From NCBI RefSeq assembly GCF_004348685.1, contig NZ_SMKO01000002.1, positions 62,001 to 126,000 of the forward strand: a stretch of DNA of 64,000 nucleotides, in the 5' to 3' direction. A program made the translations under genes and the position numbers. Source of the DNA: Nonomuraea deserti. GTDB lineage: Bacteria > Actinomycetota > Actinomycetes > Streptosporangiales > Streptosporangiaceae. This document shows positions 26,521 to 35,349 of the stretch, one piece after another (position 1 is the stretch's first letter; every line of letters begins with the position of its first letter). Under the pieces are notes generated by a model. It was not told the origin of the DNA. It saw only the letters and a program-made list of their open reading frames with translations, and did no database searches.

Positions 26521-27096
26521 TCAGCGCCGGTGGGCGATGACGCCGACGGGGACTCCGGCGGTCTCCACGGCGCGGATCACCGGCTCGGCCGCGTCGGGCC
26601 CCGGCGTGCCGTAGAGCTCGATCAGCTGCAGGCCGGCCGCCATCTTCCCGGCGACCTCGGCGGCGGCCGCCGCGTCCGGCACTCCGACCAGGGTGGTGCT
26701 GCCGCCGCCGTCCTTGTCGAGCACGACCCGGTCGGCCGAGGGGTCCGCCCCTTCGTGCACGATGATGAACGCCTCGGACAACGCCTGCCCGGCCTCGAAC
26801 CTGGCCTTGAAGGACGCCACGCCGGTCAGCGACTCGAACCCGTAATAGATCGCCCCCACCGGCACCCCGCCGCCGGAGGCTCTGACGGCCTCCGCGTGCC
26901 GGCGGGCGCCGAAGCCGCCGCAGAGCTCGACGTGGTCCACCCCCTCCGCCACCAGGCCGGTCACCAGCTCCGGCATCTGGGCGGGGTCCCCCACGGCGCG
27001 TACGCGGGTGCGTCCGCTCGCGTTCTGGATGACCAGCACGTCGGTCTCCGGGTCGGCGCCGGTCTCCTCGTAGATGATCACTTTGTCGTCGGACAT
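26521..27096 (-). CDS. conserved soluble protein, DUF6506-like
   Basis: 191 residues from ATG 27096, with AAGGAGGAG 6 nt upstream; the longer frame has no ribosome site. It is a duplicated alpha/beta protein. Two similar halves end in VDHVELCGGFGARRHAEAVR and LQLIELYGTPGPDAAEPVIRA, each followed by GVPVG. The pattern resembles DUF6506 proteins of unknown role, an assignment from memory and so tentative. It converges with the LacI gene across a 13-bp gap. Confidence 0.8.
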   Translation of the reverse strand: MSDDKVIIYEETGADPETDVLVIQNASGRTRVRAVGDPAQMPELVTGLVAEGVDHVELCGGFGARRHAEAVRASGGGVPVGAIYYGFESLTGVASFKARFEAGQALSEAFIIVHEGADPSADRVVLDKDGGGSTTLVGVPDAAAAAEVAGKMAAGLQLIELYGTPGPDAAEPVIRAVETAGVPVGVIAHRR

Positions 27097-27305
27097 GGCA
27101 CTCCTCCTTCGCTCACGGTCCATCCTGCGACCTCGACCAAAGTTGAGGTCAACCCGGCGGGTAATCTGGTCCGCGAACGTTGCGCACCCGGATCGAGGGG
27201 GTTGATGAATATGGCCCGCCACGGCCTTCGTCAGCATGCCCTGACCGGGTCGCGCGAGCGTAGCGCCCGCGGCCCGGTCGTCCCACCGACGACCAGGAGT
27301 GTCGC

Positions 27306-27785
27306 GTGTCCTCCATCACCATCCTGACCACTGACCGGCTCGTGCTGCGCCCATGGGCCACCGGCGAGATCGCCGCCGTCCTCGGCGGCGATCGGCTGGA
27401 GCACTGGGCGGACGACTTCCCCGCCGAGGGCGACCAAGTGATCGCCGGCATCCTCGCCGCACAATTCGAACTGCTCGGCGACCACGGCCATCGCGTGATC
27501 GTCGAACGCGAGGGCGGCCGGGTGGTCGGCTCCATCGGCCTGTTCTGGCCGCCCGCCGAAGGCGCCGTCGAGATCGGGTACGGCGTCGTGCCCTCCCGGC
27601 GTGGCCGCGGTTACGCGTCCGAGGCCACCCGCGCCCTCGTCGCGCACGCCCTGACCGCGCCGGAGGTGCACGCCGTGACCGCCACCGCCGACCTGTCCAA
27701 TTCCGCCTCCGTCCGCGTGCTGGAGAAGGCGGGGCTGCGGCGCTGGAGCGCCGACGCCGGGACCGTGCGCTACCGCACCGCCTGA
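27306..27785 (+). CDS. GNAT acetyltransferase
   Basis: 159 residues from GTG 27306. TDRLVLRPW at the N-terminus and the CoA-binding segment YGVVPSRRGRGYASEATRAL, followed by NSASVRVLEKAGLRR, identify a RimJ/RimL-like GNAT. The substrate is unknown. The roughly 200 bp upstream contains no other gene. Confidence 0.88.
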   Translation: MSSITILTTDRLVLRPWATGEIAAVLGGDRLEHWADDFPAEGDQVIAGILAAQFELLGDHGHRVIVEREGGRVVGSIGLFWPPAEGAVEIGYGVVPSRRGRGYASEATRALVAHALTAPEVHAVTATADLSNSASVRVLEKAGLRRWSADAGTVRYRTA

Positions 27786-27815
27786 CGACCGGCCTGTCAG
27801 CCGGCCCGAGAACTC

Positions 27816-27867
27816 CGAACTCCGCTCCGGGTGAAGGAGAGTGACAACACCGACGGAACGGAGTTCG
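27816..27867 (+). promoter_or_regulatory. inverted repeat around the sigma factor start
   Basis: Exact 9-bp arms CGAACTCCG (27816-27824) and CGGAGTTCG (27859-27867) enclose the GTG at 27831 and the AAGGAG after it. It could form an RNA hairpin in the leader if translation begins at ATG 27876. Confidence 0.45.
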
Positions 27868-28469
27868 AGCCCTTGATGCCGGACATACAGGCCGACGACG
27901 CGGAGGTGATCGAACGCGCCCGGAGCGATCCGGGCGCGTTCTCCACGCTGTTCGACCGGCACGCCGCCGCCCTGCACCGGTACGTGGCACGCCGCCTGGG
28001 CGACTCCTTGGCCGACGACGTCGTGGCCGAGACGTTCCTGACCGCATTCCGGCGGCTCGGACGTTACGACACCGCCCACCGCGACGCCCGCCCGTGGTTG
28101 TACGGCATCGCCGCCAACCTCATCGGCAAGCACCGGCGCACAGAGGTCAGGGCGTACCTCGCGCTGGCCAGGACCGGCGTGGACGAGGTGGCCGAAAGCT
28201 ACGCCGACCGGGTGGAGGCCCGCGTGTCGGCGGGCGCGGCACACCGCGACCTGGCCAACGCACTGGCCACGCTGTCTCCGCAGGATCGCGAGGTGCTGCT
28301 GATGATCGCCTGGGCCGACCTGAGCTACGAGGAGGTCGCGCGGGCGCTGGGCATCCCCGTCGGCACGGTGCGCTCCCGCCTGCACAGAGCCAGGAGGAAG
28401 ACCCGTGCGGCGCTGGGCGGCGTCGACCCTTCGGCCGTCGACGAGAAGGAGGAGACCGGTCGTGGATGA
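27831..28469 (+). CDS. ECF-type RNA polymerase sigma factor
   Basis: 212 residues from GTG 27831. ATG 27876 is an alternative that would start at MPDIQADD. The sigma-70 region 2 (FSTLFDRHAAALHRYVARRLGD, AETFLTAFRRLGRYD, ARPWLYGIAANL) and region 4 (LSPQDREVLLMIAWADLSYEEVARALGIPVGTVRSRLHRAR) are complete. The stop overlaps the GTG of the next gene, a single-pass membrane protein, by 8 bp. That is the usual arrangement of a sigma factor and its membrane regulator. Confidence 0.93.
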   Translation: MKESDNTDGTEFEPLMPDIQADDAEVIERARSDPGAFSTLFDRHAAALHRYVARRLGDSLADDVVAETFLTAFRRLGRYDTAHRDARPWLYGIAANLIGKHRRTEVRAYLALARTGVDEVAESYADRVEARVSAGAAHRDLANALATLSPQDREVLLMIAWADLSYEEVARALGIPVGTVRSRLHRARRKTRAALGGVDPSAVDEKEETGRG

Positions 28470-29463
28470 CCTGAAGCTGGTGCGCACGTTGCGCTCGGAC
28501 CCTCCCGAGCCGGACGCCGACCGCCTGCGGAGCCTGCGCGAACGTTCCCTGCCGACCGGCACGGGCCGGGCGAAGGCGCGTCGCCGGCCCGGCCTGCGGC
28601 GGAGGTTCTGGCTGGTGCCGTCGGTCCTGGCCGCCGCGGCGGCCGCCGCCGCCGTGGTCGTGGCCGTGAACGCCGCCCATGATCCACCCGCGGGCCGGCC
28701 GGCCATCGGCGTGGAAACCGTGCGGGCCGAGACCGTGCTGGCGCGGGCGGCCCAGGTGGCCGAGCGCCGCGAGCCGGACGGAGCGCCACGCCCCGACCAG
28801 TGGCTCTACCGGAAGGTCGCCGTCAGGCAGCCCAGCGAATCCGCGAACGAGATCCAGGAGTACTGGACCCGCTACGACGGCACGCGGCAGGCCTCCCGCC
28901 TGGGCGAGTTCCCGATGCGCGTGCGCACGATCGAACCCGAGCCGGACGACGACGACCTGGGGCCCAAGGCCTACGCGGCCAAGTTCGCGGAGCTGCCGAC
29001 CGACCCGGACGAGCTGCTGGACCACGTCAGGGGAGACCGGCACTGGATCGACAAGCCCAAGGAGGACCCCGGCGGCGGGGAGCACCCCGACGCGCGGGCG
29101 TACCGCGTGTTGTCGGTCTACCTGTCGCAGGAGGTCGCCATGCCGCCCGGCCTGGAGGCGGCGATCTTCCGGGCGCTGGCGAAGATCCCCGGGATCCGGG
29201 TGGACGAGGGCGTGCGTGACGCGGCGGGCCGGGCGGGCATCGGCATCGCGTACGAGCCCGGCGACCGGCATGACGAGCAGGGCCGGCTCGTCGAACGGTC
29301 GTACATCGTGCTCGACCCCACGACCTTCCACTACCTCGGCCACCGCACCGACCACCTGCGGGACGTGATGATCAACGGCGAGGTCGCCTTCCCCGAGGGC
29401 AGCTTCTACGCCACCGCCGAGCTCGCGGCAGGGGTCGTCGACCGGCACGGGCAGGTGCCGTAG
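28462..29463 (+). CDS. membrane-anchored sigma-factor partner (CU044_5270-like)
   Basis: 333 residues from GTG 28462, preceded by AAGGAGG. A short cytoplasmic part (about 1-45) is followed by a basic stretch, one membrane helix (WLVPSVLAAAAAAAAVVVAV) and a long extracellular domain with LYRKVAVRQP, EYWTRYDG and the C-terminal YIVLDPTTFHYLG. This matches the CU044_5270 group that follows ECF sigma genes in actinomycetes. Control of the sigma factor by sensing at the cell surface is inferred from this linkage. No zinc-binding HxxxCxxC anti-sigma motif is visible. Confidence 0.85.
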   Translation: MDDLKLVRTLRSDPPEPDADRLRSLRERSLPTGTGRAKARRRPGLRRRFWLVPSVLAAAAAAAAVVVAVNAAHDPPAGRPAIGVETVRAETVLARAAQVAERREPDGAPRPDQWLYRKVAVRQPSESANEIQEYWTRYDGTRQASRLGEFPMRVRTIEPEPDDDDLGPKAYAAKFAELPTDPDELLDHVRGDRHWIDKPKEDPGGGEHPDARAYRVLSVYLSQEVAMPPGLEAAIFRALAKIPGIRVDEGVRDAAGRAGIGIAYEPGDRHDEQGRLVERSYIVLDPTTFHYLGHRTDHLRDVMINGEVAFPEGSFYATAELAAGVVDRHGQVP

Positions 29464-29517
29464 ACCGCGGCTCGCCCGCGTGGGACGGCGACCGGGTGAC
29501 GTCCTAGCATCGGAGGA

Positions 29518-30423
29518 GTGGAGGTTCCCGGCGCGGAAGAGCGGCCCCCGGCGCCCGTGGCCGTGTTCGAGGAGCAGCGGCCGCGGCTGTTCGCGCTGGC
29601 CTACCGCCTGCTCGGCTCCGCCGCCGAGGCCGAGGACATGGTGCAGGAGGCGTACGTACGCTGGAGCCAGGCCGGGCCGGTCGAGGTGCCCGCGGCCTGG
29701 CTGACCAGGGTGGTCACCAACCTGTGCCTCAGCCAGCTCACCTCCGCGCGGCGGCAGCGGGAGAGCTACGTGGGGCCCTGGCTGCCCGAGCCGGTGCTGA
29801 CCGGCGACGGCGCGCTCGGCCCTCTGGAGACCGTCGAGCAGCGCGAGTCGGTGTCCCTGGGCGTGCTCATCCTGCTGGAGCGGCTGACGCCGGTGGAGCG
29901 GGCGGTGTTCGTGCTGAGGGAGGCGTTCGGGCACGGCCACGCGGAGGTCGCGGGCATTCTCGGCATCACCGAGGCGCACTCCCGCCAGCTGCACCGCCGG
30001 GCCAGGGCGCACGTCGGCGAGCCGCGCAAACGGTTCGAGAGCGATCGCGAGCACCATCGCAGGATCGTGCGGGGGTTCCTGCGGGCGACGCTCGGCGGCG
30101 ACGTGGCCGCGCTGGAGCGGCTGCTCGCCGACGACGTGGTGGCCTGGGCTGACGGCGGCGGCACCGCGACCGCCGCCCGCCGCCCGGTGTACGGGCGGGC
30201 GAGGGTGCTGCGTTACCTGAGCGGGCTCACCAACCGGCCGGAGGCGGCCGGGATCGCATGGGACATCGTGGAGGTCAACGGCGAGCCCGCCGTGGTCGTG
30301 CACGACCCCGGCGGCGGCCTGCTCGCGGTCTTCGCCGTGGAGATCGCGGACGGGCGGGTGGCCGCGGTCAGGACCATCGTGAGCCCGGCCAAGCTCGCCT
30401 TCGCCGCCACGCAGCTCATGTGA
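29518..30423 (+). CDS. ECF41-type sigma factor with SnoaL-like C-terminal extension (SigJ-like)
   Basis: 301 residues from GTG 29518, with GGAGGA immediately upstream. Region 2 (RLFALAYRLLGSAAEAEDMVQEAYVRW) and region 4 (LTPVERAVFVLREAFGHGHAEVAGILGITEAHSRQLHRRAR) are followed by an NTF2/SnoaL-like domain of about 115 residues. The WLPEP and DGGG motifs mark the ECF41 group, in which the extension itself controls activity. The next gene encodes an FAD-dependent oxidoreductase, one of the partner types known beside ECF41 sigmas. Confidence 0.92.
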   Translation: MEVPGAEERPPAPVAVFEEQRPRLFALAYRLLGSAAEAEDMVQEAYVRWSQAGPVEVPAAWLTRVVTNLCLSQLTSARRQRESYVGPWLPEPVLTGDGALGPLETVEQRESVSLGVLILLERLTPVERAVFVLREAFGHGHAEVAGILGITEAHSRQLHRRARAHVGEPRKRFESDREHHRRIVRGFLRATLGGDVAALERLLADDVVAWADGGGTATAARRPVYGRARVLRYLSGLTNRPEAAGIAWDIVEVNGEPAVVVHDPGGGLLAVFAVEIADGRVAAVRTIVSPAKLAFAATQLM

Positions 30424-30496
30424 GCACCGTCACAGGCCTGGTGTGTCACGAACGGCCGGGCTCGCCGGTTCAAGTGGGGACTCGATCGGAGGATCC

Positions 30497-31609
30497 ATGA
30501 CGGACCACATCGTGGTGCTGGGAGCCGGATACGCCGGGCTGGGGGCGGCCAAACGCGCCGCCCGCCGGCTGCGCTCGACGGGCGCGCGGGTGACGCTGGT
30601 CAACGCGGCCGACCGGTTCGTCGAGCGGGTGCGGCTGCACCAGCTCGCGGCCGGGCAGCGGCTGCCCGGCCTGCCGCTGGCCGGCCTGCTCGGCGGCACC
30701 GGCGTCGAACTGGTGGTGGCCGAGGTGACGGGCCTCGACCTTCAGGAGCGGACGGTCCAGCTGGACGGGCCGCCGTACACGCTGAGCTACGACGTGCTGG
30801 TCTACGCTCTCGGCAGCGCCGCCGACCGGGACACCGTGCCGGGGGTGCGCGAGCACGCGTGCCCGATCGCGACGGAGGGCGACGCCGTACGGCTGCGGGC
30901 GCGGCTGGCCGAGCCGGGACCGGTGACCGTGGTGGGCGGCGGGCTCACCGGGATCGAGGCGGCGGCCGAACTCGCCGAGACGCGCCAGGGGCTGCGGGTC
31001 GAGCTGGTCTGCGCCGGCCCCGTCGGCCCCGGCCTGTCCGTACGGGGCCACCGCCACGTCCACCGGGCCCTCGGCCGCCTGGGCGTCGTGGTACGCGAGC
31101 ACGCACCCGTCGCCAAGGTCGGCCCCGACGGCGTCCTGCTGGAGACCGGCGACGAGGTTCCCGCGCGGACGGTGGTGTGGGCGGCCGGGTTCCGCGTCTC
31201 CCCGCTGGCCGCAGCGTCGGGGCTGCGCACCGACGAGGAGGGCCGCATGGTCGTCGACCGGTCGCTGCGCTCGGTGTCGCACCCTGAGGTGTTCGGCATC
31301 GGCGACGCGGCGGCGCCCCGCACGCCCGGCGGGCGGTCGCGGATGTCCTGCCAGACCGGGCTGCCCATGGGCCTGTACGCGGGCGACGCCGTGGCCGACC
31401 TGGTGACCGGGCGGGAGCCCCGGCGGGCCAGGTTCCGCTACGTCTGGCAGAACGTCAGCCTGGGCCGCCGCGACGGCCTCACCCAGTTCACGCGCGCCGA
31501 CGACAGCCCGCTGGACGTCGTGCTCACCGGCCGTGCCTCGGCCGCCTTCAAGGAGACCATCACGCGCGGCACCGTCTGGGCCATGCGCCATCCCGGGCCC
31601 TGGCTCTGA
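30497..31609 (+). CDS. NAD(P)/FAD-dependent oxidoreductase, NDH-2-like
   Basis: 370 residues, with GGAGGA 6 nt before ATG 30497. An N-terminal FAD motif (VVLGAGYAGLGAAKRAA), a second Rossmann motif (VTVVGGGLTGIEAAAEL) and the FAD-closing HPEVFGIGDAA place it in the NADH dehydrogenase/AIF-like group. There is no redox-active disulfide pair. It is linked to the ECF41 sigma gene (73 bp apart) and is probably its target. The electron acceptor is unknown. Confidence 0.9.
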   Translation: MTDHIVVLGAGYAGLGAAKRAARRLRSTGARVTLVNAADRFVERVRLHQLAAGQRLPGLPLAGLLGGTGVELVVAEVTGLDLQERTVQLDGPPYTLSYDVLVYALGSAADRDTVPGVREHACPIATEGDAVRLRARLAEPGPVTVVGGGLTGIEAAAELAETRQGLRVELVCAGPVGPGLSVRGHRHVHRALGRLGVVVREHAPVAKVGPDGVLLETGDEVPARTVVWAAGFRVSPLAAASGLRTDEEGRMVVDRSLRSVSHPEVFGIGDAAAPRTPGGRSRMSCQTGLPMGLYAGDAVADLVTGREPRRARFRYVWQNVSLGRRDGLTQFTRADDSPLDVVLTGRASAAFKETITRGTVWAMRHPGPWL

Positions 31610-31624
31610 CGGCCCGGACGACCG

Positions 31625-31663
31625 GCGGGGCGCCCGCCCTCCGGCGGGGAGCGGGCGCCCCGC
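31625..31663. terminator. bidirectional terminator between oxidoreductase and GH74 genes
   Basis: Perfect 13-bp stem (31625-31637 with 31651-31663) in the 57-bp gap between two convergent genes. Confidence 0.85.
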
Positions 31664-31666
31664 GGG

Positions 31667-34318
31667 TCACGCCGGGGTGCACGTGAGGGTGGCGGGTGCG
31701 GCGGGGGCGCCGCTCGCGTTGAAGCCGAACGACGCCGTCCCGCTGGGTGCCAGGTTGCCGTTGTAGCCGGCGTCCACGACGCTCACCTCGGCGCCCGTCT
31801 GGGTCTGTGCGCCGTTCCAGAGCTGGGTGATCCGCTGGTCGCCCGGCCACGTCCAGCCGACCTTCCAGCCGTTGATCGCGGACGTGCCGGTGTTCTTGAC
31901 CGTCACCTCCGCCTGGAAGCCGCCCGGCCACTGGTTGCCGGGTGCGTACGTGGCGGTGCAGCCCGTACCGCTGGTGGGGGTCACGGTGGGTGTGACCGTC
32001 GGCGTGACGGTCGGGGTGACGGTCGGCGTGACGGTGACGGGCGGGCCCGTGCGGTCGCCGTAGATGATGCCGCGGCCGTTGGTGCCGAGGTAGACGCGTC
32101 CGTGGACGCGCGGGTCGCCGGTGAGGGCCTCGCCCATGTTGCCCCACTGGTGCTCGTCGTCGTTGATCCTGAGCCAGCTCGCCCCGGCGTCGTCCGAGCG
32201 GTACAGGCCGGTGACGCCGTCGATGGCGGCCACGGCGAAGACCGCCATGTACGTCCCGCCGGGCGCGGCCTTGCCGAAGCCGACGTTCACCGACCTGGTG
32301 ATGCCGGGCACCTTGGAGAAGGACGCCCCGCCGTCCGTGGAGTGCCACAGGCCGCCGTCGCCGGCCAGCCACAGGTCGCCCTCGCGGCCGGGCACCGCCT
32401 TGAACTTGCCGCCGGCCGGCAGGCCGGTCGCGGCGGTGGCGGCGAACGTGGCGCCGCCGTCGGTGCTGCGGTAGAGGCGGCCGCCGCTCAGGCCGTAGAA
32501 CGTCATCGGGTCGACCCGGTCGGACTCGACGACCGCGTCCGTGGGCAGGCCGGCGGCGGGCTGCCAGGAGTTGCCGTAGCCGGCCGAGTAGACCGGCGCC
32601 ACGCCCTTGGGCGCCCAGACGAAGCGGGAGCCGTCGGCCGCAGCCGCGACCGTGCCGCCCTCGTTGACGCCGCCCGGCTCGGTGCCCTGGAACCAGTTGG
32701 CGCCGCCGTCCGTGGAGAAGGCCACGTGGCTGTCGTTCGGCCGGTCGGCGTCGGTGAAGTTGCCGGCCCGGACCATGACCGACGGGTTCCGCTCGGCGTA
32801 GTCGAGGCTGGTGGTCGAGGTGAACGCCGGCGAGGTGAACATCATCGGCGGCACGGCGTCGAGGTCGGCGTGGCGGAAGCCGGCGATGTCGCCCAGGCCG
32901 CTGACCAGGGGCGCGCCGCTCGGCGGGCTGATCAGGTCGAGGACGGCCGTCTCCTCCAGGCCCCTGGCCATGGGCTCGATCGTGAACTGCCCGCCCGCGT
33001 CCCAGCGGGTGAGGTTCTCGGTGCCGTAGACGGTGGCGCCGGTGCCGTACATCATCCGGTCGGAGTCGAACGGGTCGATCTCCAGCGACTCGGTCATCCA
33101 GCCGAGCTTCGGCGCGGTCTCGGGGGGCTGCGGGTTACCGCCGAACGTCAGCCACGGGTTCTCCGAGATGTCCATCGTGTAGCGGAAGGTGCGGTTCGGG
33201 TACGACGACCAGTCCCACACGCGGGTCCAGGTGGCGCCGGAGTCCGTGGACCGGAAGAAGATCACGTCCGGCCACCAGGAGATCTGGGTGGCCACCATGA
33301 TGGTGGACGGGTTCTGCCGGTCGATGGTGAGACCGCTGTAGCCGAAGTAGTCGTCATCGCTGGAGGACGGGATGGGACTGATCCGGGTCCAGGCGCCCGT
33401 CTCGGTGGCGTAACGCCACACGTCGCCCTTGGCCCCGTCGTACGGCCCGCCGGTGTCGCTCGTGGCGATGTACAGGTAGCCGTTCTCCGTGTCGAGCACG
33501 CCCTTGTGCGGCAGGTAGCCGGTGGGCTGGCCGGCGACGCGCTGCCAGGTGGCGCCCGCGTCCGTGGTGCGGTAGACGCTGTTGTCCTTGTCGGCGACGC
33601 CCACGTAGATGGTCCTGGTGGGGGTGCCCTCGGCGGACGAGCGCGGGTCGTAGGTCACCCAGAGCACGCCGGGCTGGTGGCTGAGGTAGCCGTTGGGGTC
33701 GCTCGGATCCTGGGCGTAGTTGCCGGGGTTGGGGAAGCTCGCCACCTCCGACCAGGTCGCGCCGTGGTCGGTGCTGCGCCACAGCCCGTTGCCGTTGGGG
33801 GCGCCGAAGTAGAGCACGCTGTTGTCGTTCGGGTCGACGGACAGCGCCTCGCCCATGCCGCGGCCTGGCATGTTGCCGCCGAGCTTGAACGGCAGCTCCG
33901 TGACCTGCCAGTTGTCGCCCTTGTCGGCCGAGCGCAGGATGGCGCCGTTGCCGGGGTCCCAGTCGTTGGTGTACATGCCGACGGCGGCGTACACGCGGTC
34001 GGTGTCGACGGGGTCGGTGGCGAGGCTGATCACGCCGTTGTAGCCCCACTCGTCCCAGCCCACCCAGTCGAGCAAGGGGGTCCACGACCTGGTGGACTGG
34101 TTCCAGCGGTAGGCTCCGCCGATGTCGGTGCGGGCGTAGATGAGGTTCCGCTCCGCCGGGTTGAAGATGATGCCGGGGACGAAGCCGCCGCCGTCGATCC
34201 TGACGTTCTTGTACGCGTACGGATCCGAGGCGACGGCCGACACCGGTGACATCCGCACGACCGCCGCCGCGAGCAGGAGGACGGCGGTCGCGAGCATGAC
34301 GAACAGTCTTCTTCGCAT
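31667..34318 (-). CDS. secreted GH74 xyloglucanase with C-terminal CBM2
   Basis: 883 residues from ATG 34318 (GGAAG upstream). A signal peptide (about 1-30) is followed by two seven-bladed beta-propeller domains rich in BNR-type repeats (DGGATWSEV, STDSGATW, STDGGANWF), the GH74 fold. TDIGGAYRW and GDIAGFRHADLD include aspartates typical of the GH74 catalytic pair. A Val-Thr-Pro repeat linker leads to a CBM2 cellulose-binding domain of about 100 residues (CTATYAPGNQWPGGF, INGWKVGWTWPGDQ). It cuts the xyloglucan backbone outside the cell. With GH31 and GH3 elsewhere in the window this completes a degradation path. Confidence 0.95.
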   Translation of the reverse strand: MRRRLFVMLATAVLLLAAAVVRMSPVSAVASDPYAYKNVRIDGGGFVPGIIFNPAERNLIYARTDIGGAYRWNQSTRSWTPLLDWVGWDEWGYNGVISLATDPVDTDRVYAAVGMYTNDWDPGNGAILRSADKGDNWQVTELPFKLGGNMPGRGMGEALSVDPNDNSVLYFGAPNGNGLWRSTDHGATWSEVASFPNPGNYAQDPSDPNGYLSHQPGVLWVTYDPRSSAEGTPTRTIYVGVADKDNSVYRTTDAGATWQRVAGQPTGYLPHKGVLDTENGYLYIATSDTGGPYDGAKGDVWRYATETGAWTRISPIPSSSDDDYFGYSGLTIDRQNPSTIMVATQISWWPDVIFFRSTDSGATWTRVWDWSSYPNRTFRYTMDISENPWLTFGGNPQPPETAPKLGWMTESLEIDPFDSDRMMYGTGATVYGTENLTRWDAGGQFTIEPMARGLEETAVLDLISPPSGAPLVSGLGDIAGFRHADLDAVPPMMFTSPAFTSTTSLDYAERNPSVMVRAGNFTDADRPNDSHVAFSTDGGANWFQGTEPGGVNEGGTVAAAADGSRFVWAPKGVAPVYSAGYGNSWQPAAGLPTDAVVESDRVDPMTFYGLSGGRLYRSTDGGATFAATAATGLPAGGKFKAVPGREGDLWLAGDGGLWHSTDGGASFSKVPGITRSVNVGFGKAAPGGTYMAVFAVAAIDGVTGLYRSDDAGASWLRINDDEHQWGNMGEALTGDPRVHGRVYLGTNGRGIIYGDRTGPPVTVTPTVTPTVTPTVTPTVTPTSGTGCTATYAPGNQWPGGFQAEVTVKNTGTSAINGWKVGWTWPGDQRITQLWNGAQTQTGAEVSVVDAGYNGNLAPSGTASFGFNASGAPAAPATLTCTPA
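31980..32039. repeat. 12-bp tandem repeat in the GH74 linker
   Basis: Five near-identical 12-bp units (GTGACGGTCGGC type) encode the Val-Thr-Pro-Thr linker between the propeller domain and CBM2. Confidence 0.85.
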
Positions 34319-34659
34319 GCGCGGCTCTTCCTTTCCAGGCACGCCAGCAGGCGCCCCGAGGGCTTCAGATGACCCGCCATGCACGAGCAGAGTGCAGGAC
34401 CCTGACCGTCGCCGCGCCTTCGCGCATGAGCTCACCAGAAGGCTCACACACGCCCGCGCCGATGGTCAATAGTTTGGACAGACAACGAATTAAAGGGCAT
34501 CAGGACCCGGCATGTCGGGCGAAATCGGTGCCGTTATCTGATGCGGTGATAATCAGGTCGACGCTTCCTTGTTTCCGTTCTCGGTCCGGAAGAGCATCCT
34601 GGGATCAGGCCGCGTTGCGGCCGTAAACGCCGGCCGAGGGCCGCCGAAAGGGAAACACT
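34319..34659. other. promoter-bearing gap between GH74 and the CsbD-like gene
   Basis: About 340 bp with no gene. It contains an AT-rich segment at 34469-34493 (ATAGTTTG ... CAACGAATTA) that resembles the candidate ROK operators at 21235 and 51755, on the upstream side of GH74. The promoter of the CsbD-like gene must also lie here but is not clearly recognisable. Confidence 0.5.
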
Positions 34660-34833
34660 GTGAGCCTGACCGGGAAGATCAAGTCCAAGACGCGGGCGAT
34701 CCAAGGCTGGATCATGCTCAACTTCGGCCGCGCCACCGGAAACCAGCACCTGGCGTCGAAAGGCGCGGCAACCAGACCTGAAAAAACTCTGAGGCGGCGC
34801 AGCAGGCAGATCAAGGACATGTTCAGGCGCTGA
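34660..34833 (+). CDS. CsbD-like small stress protein
   Basis: 57 residues from GTG 34660, with GAAAGGG 8 nt upstream. The basic helical sequence follows the CsbD pattern: GKIKSKTRAIQGW, GRATGNQHLASKG, and a final RSRQIKDMF where the family has an AGEKVKDAF-like helix. Family members are general-stress proteins under sigma-B-type control, with unknown molecular role. This copy is unusually basic, with Arg/Lys replacing the acidic residues common in the family, so it may bind nucleic acid or be drifting. The strong hairpin just after it supports a real transcription unit. Confidence 0.7.
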   Translation: MSLTGKIKSKTRAIQGWIMLNFGRATGNQHLASKGAATRPEKTLRRRSRQIKDMFRR

Positions 34834-34868
34834 CCGCCGACCCCGTCAACGACATCGACGGAGAACGA

Positions 34869-34902
34869 CAAGTATGCCGGCCCGACGGGGCCGGCATACT
34901 TG
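34869..34902 (+). terminator. strong terminator after the CsbD-like gene
   Basis: Perfect 15-bp stem (34869-34883 with 34888-34902) and a GACG loop, 35 bp after the stop. It could also end transcripts from the opposite strand. Confidence 0.9.
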
Positions 34903-35007
34903 TGCGCTTCAGCAAAGAGCTGGAACGTCACGCTCAGCGCGCAAATCGTTCGGACCGACGCCGGGGCCGTCGCGCACACACGCGACAGCCCGGTCGTGCG
35001 GTGGTGA

Positions 35008-35349
35008 TCAGGGCCTGCGGTTGCCGGAGGGCTCGTGGGCGCGGCGGCGCCTGGCATCGCGGCCGGACGGAGCAGCCGGGTTGAGCGGCGGCCGGTCGTC
35101 GATGGCGTCCTGGCGGCTGCGGGCGGTGGACTGGCTCCAGCGTGACCTGACGTGAAGCAGGGGCAGCATCAGCCCGAGGGCACCGCCGAACATCAGGATG
35201 ACGCCGGCGACGCGCAGGTGGATTCCGCCTATCGACCCGCCGGTAAGGGCGAAGGTGAGAATGGCGCCGAAGCCAATGACCGCGATGGCTCCGGCGATGG
35301 CCAACCAGCGGCCGGGGCGCGAGCTTTTGAGGGCGCTGGACGCTTTCAT
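35008..35349 (-). CDS. small two-helix membrane protein, DUF6458-like
   Basis: 113 residues from ATG 35349, overlapping the stop of the upstream gene by ATGA. Two membrane helices (WLAIAGAIAVIGFGAILTFAL and VAGVILMFGGALGLMLPLL) surround the GGSIGGIHLRV turn. This resembles the DUF6458 pattern of small actinobacterial membrane proteins. A long Arg-rich cytoplasmic tail follows. It is in a two-gene operon with the GlsB/YeaQ-like gene. Function unknown; a role in envelope stress is plausible. Confidence 0.75.
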   Translation of the reverse strand: MKASSALKSSRPGRWLAIAGAIAVIGFGAILTFALTGGSIGGIHLRVAGVILMFGGALGLMLPLLHVRSRWSQSTARSRQDAIDDRPPLNPAAPSGRDARRRRAHEPSGNRRP

